A stretch of 64,000 bases of DNA from Tetragenococcus halophilus subsp. halophilus DSM 20339 (lineage in GTDB: Bacteria > Bacillota > Bacilli > Lactobacillales > Enterococcaceae): NCBI RefSeq assembly GCF_003841405.1, contig NZ_PXYA01000001.1, positions 806,001 to 870,000 on the forward strand. Reading direction: 5' to 3'. The notes below the pieces were generated by a model. That model ran no database searches, was not told the origin of the DNA, and worked only from the letters and a program-made list of their open reading frames with translations. The translations under genes were made by a program, and so were the position numbers. This document shows positions 59,160 through 64,000 of this stretch, one piece after another; positions within the stretch are counted from its first letter, which is position 1; each line of letters starts with the position of its first letter.

Positions 59160-60197
59160 TTAAAGGGTTACCCCTCTTAAAATCTCATTTGCTGCGGCTT
59201 CATCAGTGATGAGCCACGTTTGTTGCGGCGCATTTTCCATATACGCCCGAATTGCTTTTGCCTTAGACTTTCCTCCGGCAACAGCAAATATATAAGGAAT
59301 GTCCCTTATATCTTTTAATTGTAGACCAACTCTAGGGATTTTGTAAACTACTTTGCCATCTTCATCGAAAAAATACCCAAAAGATTCCGCGACTGCATTT
59401 TTTCTTTTCAACATAAGAATTTCTTCTTCCGTCATTTTACGGCGGGCCGCCATATGTAAAGCTCGCCCGATGCTGTGAATCACACATTTCGCCTGGTTGA
59501 TCAAGTTAAGAACATCTACGATGGAAGGTTCTTTTAACAATGAATCATAGGTTATAGCACTCAATTGTTCTGGGACAAAAAGCGCCCGATAATCACCTTG
59601 TGAACGAGTTGCCATTTCAGCACTTACTGAATTAGCTTGCACATTCACCGCTTCACCGATTCCGCCTCTGGCAGGGACAAACAAATTTTTACGCTTAGCG
59701 CTTTTAAGATTGGTTAATTGCTTAGCGGCGCGCGCCATTGTTGTACCACCCATCACTGCAATAATATTTTCACCATTAGGTAAATAATTATGCAAAGCTT
59801 CATCTAACAAACGACCAAATTCATCCACAACCTTTTTTTGTTGGTCTGAATCGCCGCTTACGATGATACAACGTGCAATACCGAAAATTTCAGCTAATCG
59901 TCTTTCATTTTGTTGCATGCCAAAAAGCTGATCCATTGTATCGCCTAATTGTTCGTAGACTTCTTCGCCTTTTTCCGTCAAGCGCATTCCGCTTTTGGAA
60001 GTGGCAATTAAATCAAGCTTTTTCAACAAGTCGGTTTCTGTTCGCAATACACGTTCTGTCAAAGCCAAACTTTCCGAAAGACTTCTTCTACCGATAGGTT
60101 GCATCCAATAGATACTTTGTAGAATCCGATATCTTTCCTGCAGTACATATAATATGTCTGGCGCGATTGCTTCAATCAATTGTAGTTCACTAAGCAT
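59160..60197 (-). CDS. cggR: Central glycolytic genes regulator CggR
   Basis: 345-residue SorC/DeoR-type repressor. An N-terminal winged helix (about 20-75, RRSLSESLALTERVLRTETD) and a C-terminal sugar-phosphate domain (about 95-340, VMGGTTMARAAKQ and VHSIGRALHMA). Fructose-1,6-bisphosphate releases the repressor from DNA in Bacillus. First gene of its operon; its own promoter carries the operator at 60213-60248, so it is autoregulated. GGAGGG before the ATG. Confidence 0.95.
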   Translation of the reverse strand: MLSELQLIEAIAPDILYVLQERYRILQSIYWMQPIGRRSLSESLALTERVLRTETDLLKKLDLIATSKSGMRLTEKGEEVYEQLGDTMDQLFGMQQNERRLAEIFGIARCIIVSGDSDQQKKVVDEFGRLLDEALHNYLPNGENIIAVMGGTTMARAAKQLTNLKSAKRKNLFVPARGGIGEAVNVQANSVSAEMATRSQGDYRALFVPEQLSAITYDSLLKEPSIVDVLNLINQAKCVIHSIGRALHMAARRKMTEEEILMLKRKNAVAESFGYFFDEDGKVVYKIPRVGLQLKDIRDIPYIFAVAGGKSKAKAIRAYMENAPQQTWLITDEAAANEILRGVTL

Positions 60198-60212
60198 ATA
60201 ATCCCTCCGTGG

Positions 60213-60248
60213 GACATTAATCGACCAGTATAGACTTAAAACGACCCG
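60213..60248 (-). promoter_or_regulatory. CggR operator
   Basis: Minus strand reads CGGGTC-N6-AGTC-N4-CTGGTC-N6-TGTC, 36 bases, which is the spacing of the known CggR operator (CGGGAC-N6-TGTC repeated with N4). It lies just downstream of the -10 box and overlaps the transcription start region. Confidence 0.9.
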
Positions 60249-60251
60249 TAT

Positions 60252-60279
60252 ATTGTAAAAAAAATCAAGCTTGTGTCAA
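60252..60279 (-). promoter_or_regulatory. Promoter of cggR-gap-pgk-tpiA-eno
   Basis: Minus strand TTGACA (60274-60279), 16-base spacer, TACAAT (60252-60257). Consensus -35. Confidence 0.85.
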
Positions 60280-60354
60280 AACTCAATTCCTTACGTTTTT
60301 ATACTATCATTTTCTGCATTATTTGGCAACTAATTGTCGTTTATATTTCTAATA

Positions 60355-60442
60355 ATTCGGTCACTACATGCGCTCCGCTCTCCTAGTACTGTTCATCAGC
60401 TACTCTCAGCTCCCCTTGGTCGCTGAATCGTAGTGATTCACA
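60355..60442. repeat. GC-richer island with short inverted ends
   Basis: About 85 bases bounded by TCACTAC and GTAGTGA, noticeably richer in G+C than the flanks, containing CGCTCCGCT and CAGCTCCCC. It looks like a small non-autonomous repeat or the edge of a lost element between rpoN and cggR. Weak call. Confidence 0.3.
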
Positions 60443-60477
60443 GCAAAAAGCCATGTTTTAATTACATAGCTTTTTGT
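60443..60477 (-). terminator. Terminator of rpoN
   Basis: AAAAAGCTATGT / ACATGGCTTTTT with a seven-base loop on the minus strand, a few bases after the stop. Confidence 0.88.
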
Positions 60478-60481
60478 GGGT

Positions 60482-61792
60482 TCAATCGTATCTTTTTCGT
60501 TTTGATGAGCCAGCAATATTTAATGCGTCCCGGTACTTAGCAACTGTCCGGCGAGAGATCGCGATGCCTTTATCTTTCATCAATTCTGTAAGTTTTTGGT
60601 CAGAGAGTGGCTTTGCCTTATCTTCTTGCTCTACCAATTGTTGCAATAAATGTTTAGCATCATTGGCAGAACTTTCATTAGAATTTTCGCCTATTTTTTT
60701 GCTGAAAAAAGATTTTAATTCAAATACACCAAACACAGTTTCCAAATATTTTCCATTTACAGCACGACTCACCGTGGACTCGTGGATTTCTAATTCCTCA
60801 GAAATATCTTTTAAGGTTAAAGGTTTTAGCGGACGATCCTTATCTAGAAAAAAGTCCTTTTGATGAGAAACGATCGCCTTTCCTACACGATAAATGGTAT
60901 CACCACGTTGTTGGACCGTTTTTTTTAGCCATTCATAATCTTGTTGCTTATCTTTTAAATACTTGAGAACTTCTGGGTCTTGGCTTTTTTCCATTCGTTC
61001 AAAATAATTTTGTTGAAATTTGATTTCTGGAATACTTTTTCGATTTGATAATACTTTAAGCTCTTGATCGTCTATTTTCACAGTTAAATCAGGAATAATA
61101 AACAATCCTTCAGTAGCGCCGTAGATAGCTCCTGGTGTGGGCGTTAAATTTTGAATATAATCAAAAATCTCTTGTACATCGCTTAGAGAAATGTCGAAAT
61201 TTTTTGCGATTTTTTCCCATTTACGATCTACTAATTCTTTAAACATTTCTTCTAATACAACGTAAGCTAAATGCGGAGCAGAATTATCCCGTTCTGTTTG
61301 TAACATTAAACACTCTTGCAAATTACGCGCCCCTACTCCGGCTGGATCTAGCTGCTGAATCAATGTCAATGCATCTAGTAATTGGATCGCAGAACCACCC
61401 GTTTTTTCAGCAGCCTCTTTTAATGAAATTTTTAAAAAACCGTTCAAATCAATATACTCAACTAAATACAAAACCAGTTGACGTAAATACGTATCTCGAT
61501 AGTTTAAATGAACTTGATCAATTAAGTGTTCAAACAAAGAAATAGAGTTATCTGGGATCTGGCTAAGATAATTCATCTCTTCTCCTGAAGATTTACGAGG
61601 TTTAGAATAGTTTGAAGAATACGATGGTTCCATAACTTCTAATAAAGGATTTTCCAAAGCTTTGTTATCGATATAATCAATTAAATCTTCTGTATTATAC
61701 TGCAAAATTTGAATCGACTGCTGTAATTTTTGCGTCATTGCTAATTTCTGTGTCTGGGTTTGTTTTTGAGAAAATTGTTGTTCAAATTTCAT
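60482..61792 (-). CDS. rpoN: RNA polymerase sigma-54 factor
   Basis: 436-residue alternative sigma factor for -24/-12 promoters. Region I is glutamine-rich (FEQQFSQKQTQTQKLAMTQK then QQSIQILQ), the core-binding region spans about 110-290, an HTH follows (LEIHESTVSRAVNGKY) and the C-terminal RpoN box is SRRTVAKYR. In enterococci and related genera it mainly drives mannose-class PTS operons through LevR-like activators; none of those is in this window. Full length and intact. Confidence 0.95.
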   Translation of the reverse strand: MKFEQQFSQKQTQTQKLAMTQKLQQSIQILQYNTEDLIDYIDNKALENPLLEVMEPSYSSNYSKPRKSSGEEMNYLSQIPDNSISLFEHLIDQVHLNYRDTYLRQLVLYLVEYIDLNGFLKISLKEAAEKTGGSAIQLLDALTLIQQLDPAGVGARNLQECLMLQTERDNSAPHLAYVVLEEMFKELVDRKWEKIAKNFDISLSDVQEIFDYIQNLTPTPGAIYGATEGLFIIPDLTVKIDDQELKVLSNRKSIPEIKFQQNYFERMEKSQDPEVLKYLKDKQQDYEWLKKTVQQRGDTIYRVGKAIVSHQKDFFLDKDRPLKPLTLKDISEELEIHESTVSRAVNGKYLETVFGVFELKSFFSKKIGENSNESSANDAKHLLQQLVEQEDKAKPLSDQKLTELMKDKGIAISRRTVAKYRDALNIAGSSKRKRYD

Positions 61793-61848
61793 TTTTATTA
61801 CCCCTTGTTTTTTTTCTTAAAATTCGCTAAACTATGTAAGGTGGCTTT

Positions 61849-61920
61849 GCACCATTAGTGTAGTGGATATCACACAAGATTCCGGTTCTTGAGACGGGGG
61901 TTCGACTCCCTCATGGTGCG
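61849..61920 (+). tRNA. tRNA-Arg (CCG)
   Basis: 72-base cloverleaf: acceptor GCACCAT / ATGGTGC with discriminator G, D arm AGTGTAGTGGATATCA, anticodon stem CAAGA/TCTTG with loop TTCCGGT (anticodon CCG), T loop GGTTCGACTCC. CCA is not encoded. Single gene, divergent from rpoN. Confidence 0.95.
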
Positions 61921-62127
61921 TTCATGTAACTGATTACAGTATACTTTATACAACATAAAATAGCAAAATCGCTTTATATGAATGATTATAGTTAACAAAA
62001 AAATGTGGATTTTTCGTGGGTTTTGCGATATTTCTTAAAATTTTGTGGGACTGTGGCAGGCAATTTAATGGCAAACTTATCTTTTCAAGGTAGGTTTATT
62101 TTTTTATCTTTTGTTCGCTTTGCTTTT

Positions 62128-62141
62128 CGAACGTCAATTCG
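62128..62141. promoter_or_regulatory. LexA-like box before the YolD gene
   Basis: CGAACGTCAATTCG matches 10 of 14 positions of the Gram-positive LexA box (CGAACATATGTTCG), keeping the CGAAC arm and TTCG. It lies between -35-like and -10-like (TATAAA) sequences, 28 bases before the start codon. Confidence 0.45.
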
Positions 62142-62168
62142 CGTTATAAAGTAAAGGAGATGATTTTT

Positions 62169-62522
62169 ATGAATACTCTCCACCCTTATCAAGACCATAA
62201 TAGGTTACAATGGATGAAATTTTATTTATTGGAACATACAGCTAACTTAGCAGCAATGAAGCAACAAGATATTCCTATCCAACCTAAGTCAGAAATGACA
62301 CCAGAAGAAATTAATGGCGTGCTCACGGAAGCTAGAATAAAGGGTAAATCCATTGAGATACAGACGAGCGAAATCGTAGATGATAGCTTTCCGCCTGATA
62401 TCGTCGGATATATTAACGGATATAATGAACTAGATTTATACGTAAGACACGATTTTGTGGCGTATGAAAGTATAAGCAATGTAGATTTTTACGAGGATAT
62501 AAAATGGTTTGATGTAAAGTGA
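62169..62522 (+). CDS. YolD-like family protein
   Basis: 117-residue protein from the ATG at 62169, placed after AAAGGAGATG; a start three codons earlier is inside the ribosome-site spacing. The N-terminal half (about 8-60, NRLQWMKFYLLEHTANLAAM) and the beta-rich C-terminal half resemble YolD. In firmicutes yolD-like genes usually precede an SOS-induced Y-family DNA polymerase (UmuC/YqjW); here the next gene is unrelated, so this is an orphan. A LexA-like box upstream fits SOS control. Function not established. Confidence 0.75.
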   Translation: MNTLHPYQDHNRLQWMKFYLLEHTANLAAMKQQDIPIQPKSEMTPEEINGVLTEARIKGKSIEIQTSEIVDDSFPPDIVGYINGYNELDLYVRHDFVAYESISNVDFYEDIKWFDVK

Positions 62523-62618
62523 TATAATTTTTATTTATCCTCTCTATTTTTTAGATATTCCGCTTCAATTATGATAAGATTGATGCAGTTATTTTATAAG
62601 GATTATCTAATATTTATC

Positions 62619-63413
62619 ATGCACAGAACAAAACGAAATATTTTTAAGCCACTTTCTTTGTCACTATTTGTTTTGCTAGTTGTTTCTTTATTTGTAGCTT
62701 TTAAGCCAACACCAAAAAATGATTATGTTATCTCCCATCGCGGAGCAAGCGGTGAGGAAATAGAACATACTTTTAAATCTTATGACCTAGCGCTTGGTTA
62801 TGGCACGAAGTACATTGAACAAGATTTAGTAACATCTAAAGATGGTACATTGTATGTATCACATGATGAAAATGCAGAGCGCTTAACTGGTGTAGATAAA
62901 AATTACAAAGACATGACAGATGATGAAATCGCCAAACTACGAACTGATGATGATCAGTATATTTTGAAATTAGAAGATGTTTTTAAAAAGTATGAAGATA
63001 GTACGTATTATGCAATTGAGCTAAAAGAAAAAGATAATTCAGGAGCCATAAAGCCTTTTGAAAATCTCGTAAAAAAATACGATTTAGAAGACAAAATTAT
63101 TGTACAGGCTCGTAACAAAGGGGTACTAGAATCATTAAACACTAGTTTCCCAGGCATGCCAAAGCTAATATTGGTAAATAACGATGATGAACTAGACAAT
63201 GCTTTAAAACAAGATTATGTAGATATTATAGGTGCAAATGCGGACTTAATGAATAAAGACAACGTAAAAAAAGCGCATGATAACGATAAAGATTTCAATG
63301 TTTGGACTTTAAATAGTACAGATGAAATAAAAAAAGCAATTGATTTAAATGTTGATAGCTATTTTACTAATTACACGGCTAAAGCATTAACCATAGAAGA
63401 TAATTATAGATAG
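62619..63413 (+). CDS. Glycerophosphodiester phosphodiesterase (membrane-anchored)
   Basis: 264-residue GDPD enzyme that hydrolyses glycerophosphodiesters or lipoteichoic-acid-like polymers. An N-terminal helix (about 9-29, FKPLSLSLFVLLVVSLFVAF) anchors it or serves as a signal, so the domain faces outside. GDPD residues: His40-Arg41 (ISHRGASG), Glu67 and Asp69 (IEQDLVTSKDG) and His82 (VSHDE). The usual E-N-T after the HRG is E-H-T here, a small deviation. The start MHRTKRNIF at 62619 puts the helix at the N-terminus but has a distant AAGGAT; frames open 16 codons upstream lack support. Confidence 0.85.
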   Translation: MHRTKRNIFKPLSLSLFVLLVVSLFVAFKPTPKNDYVISHRGASGEEIEHTFKSYDLALGYGTKYIEQDLVTSKDGTLYVSHDENAERLTGVDKNYKDMTDDEIAKLRTDDDQYILKLEDVFKKYEDSTYYAIELKEKDNSGAIKPFENLVKKYDLEDKIIVQARNKGVLESLNTSFPGMPKLILVNNDDELDNALKQDYVDIIGANADLMNKDNVKKAHDNDKDFNVWTLNSTDEIKKAIDLNVDSYFTNYTAKALTIEDNYR

Positions 63414-63552
63414 CAAAAAATCTCCCAATCAATGAAGAGTAAAGGCTTTAGTAGTTAAAAAAACGATTATATTTTTTTAATATTTTAGCTTGTCATTGCA
63501 ACATAATAGCGTTGGCCGCTATGGCTTAGATAGTTAGTTTATATACATGAAA
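63414..63552. other. Spacer downstream of the phosphodiesterase gene
   Basis: Some 140 A+T-rich bases before the terminator; no gene, tRNA or repeat seen. Confidence 0.5.
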
Positions 63553-63599
63553 GGATCAAGCAATAAAATTTTATATCTACTTTGCTTGATCCTTTTTTC
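63553..63599 (+). terminator. Terminator of the phosphodiesterase gene
   Basis: GGATCAAGCAA / TTTGCTTGATCC with a 17-nt loop and TTTTTT on the plus strand. Confidence 0.85.
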
Positions 63600-63604
63600 T
63601 ATAG

Positions 63605-63650
63605 AAAAAAGCGCTAAGATATAAACTTTACGGATTATATCTTAGCGTTT
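63605..63650 (-). terminator. Terminator of rpoE
   Basis: AAACGCTAAGATATA / TATATCTTAGCGC with an 11-nt loop and TTTTTT on the minus strand, about 30 bases after the rpoE stop. Confidence 0.9.
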
Positions 63651-63678
63651 GAAATTTTAAAAGAAAAACGATAATTTA

Positions 63679-64000
63679 CTAGACTTGTTCTTCATCCTCA
63701 TCATCGTCTGTTTCTTCGTCGTCATCATCAACAACGGTTAAATCCTCTTCGATATTTCCTGGTAATTCTTCTTCATAATCATCTGAATTATCAGCACCGA
63801 TTTCTTGTAAGTCCGAATTGTATTCGGCAATTTCTTCATCATCATCATCGTCATCATCAAAAAGATCATCGTCGTCAGCTGCTACTAAATCAGTATCTTC
63901 AGGATCGTCAGCGTTATAGTCAATAACATCTTGATCGCCACCAGCAAAGGCGTTAACCTTATTAGGCGCACGACGTCGCGTTTCATCTTCATCTTCTAGA
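63679..64000 (-). CDS. rpoE: RNA polymerase delta subunit, C-terminal part (gene continues past the window)
   Basis: The last 106 codons of rpoE. The segment begins in LEDEDETRRRAPNKVNAF and becomes a long disordered acidic tail (DDDDLFDDDDDDDEEIAEYN), ending EEQV. This is the typical delta C-terminus, which displaces nucleic acids from RNA polymerase and speeds recycling. The folded N-terminal domain lies beyond position 64000. The final codons read GAA CAA GTC TAG. Confidence 0.93.
   Translation of the reverse strand, partial: LEDEDETRRRAPNKVNAFAGGDQDVIDYNADDPEDTDLVAADDDDLFDDDDDDDEEIAEYNSDLQEIGADNSDDYEEELPGNIEEDLTVVDDDDEETDDDEDEEQV

Noticed and set aside
61849-61920. Prophage or island attachment site at tRNA-Arg
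   Set aside because: No integrase and no second copy of the tRNA 3' end was found within the window; only two small genes follow before rpoE.

Overview
The window is a low-G+C, mostly core chromosomal segment of a Gram-positive lactic acid bacterium. Family-level signs are a long-form HPF, the hprK-lgt-gpsA-galU operon, a liaXYZ-type cell-envelope operon, a cggR-led glycolytic cluster and an RpoD/RpoN/RpoE-delta transcription set. Protein sequences and gene order look like Enterococcaceae; a Tetragenococcus-like halophile is my best guess, but this is inference from recall, not a database result.

Layout. 1-7.3 kb: pepQ, a YtxH/DUF948 pair, a YhfC-type membrane protease, then galU, gpsA, lgt and hprK on the minus strand. 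7.4-9.6 kb: an accessory patch in which a tnpB-only IS200/IS605-type element abuts a histidine phosphatase gene that has lost its 5' end. 9.6-14.6 kb: a giant 2-hydroxyacyl-CoA dehydratase activase-like protein divergent from a TetR regulator. 14.7-25.9 kb: phosphate homeostasis (a phoPR-type two-component system, an orphan pstS, and a pstS-pstC-pstA-pstB-pstB-phoU cluster) wrapped around liaXYZ. Two Pho-box-like arrays are visible, one before the orphan pstS and one between the second pstS and pstC. The second pstS has its best start codon one base out of frame in an A7 tract. 26.5-33.7 kb: an aldo/keto reductase, then ftsX, ftsE, prfB (with the canonical +1 frameshift), secA and hpf. 33.7-41.3 kb: comFC/comFA, an orphan PTS IIB, small conserved proteins, a GntR regulator, tRNA-Gln and tRNA-Tyr, yidD, epuA and murA. 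41.7-48.3 kb: the complete F1Fo ATP synthase operon atpBEFHAGDC. 48.5-50.4 kb: a group IIC intron with its reverse transcriptase, lying between the smpB terminator and an atp promoter. 50.4-60.3 kb: smpB, rnr, an esterase, secG, and the glycolytic genes eno, tpiA, pgk, gap and cggR with a near-consensus CggR operator. 60.4-64 kb: rpoN, tRNA-Arg, a YolD-like gene with a LexA-like box, a glycerophosphodiesterase and the 3' end of rpoE.

How the parts work together: phosphate limitation would be sensed by PhoR/PhoP and act on the pst genes; CggR represses gap-pgk-tpiA-eno when glycolytic flux is low; HprK links sugar status to catabolite control; LiaXYZ monitors membrane damage; SecA, SecG, Lgt and YidD serve export and lipoprotein biogenesis. 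Most of the window is ordinary housekeeping DNA. The points that deserve a second look are a ~240-bp dispersed repeat present twice in opposite orientation, the tnpB element, the pstS start-site frameshift, the intron position at the atp promoter, an attenuator-like hairpin between atpE and atpF, and two structured leaders (before secA and before yidD).
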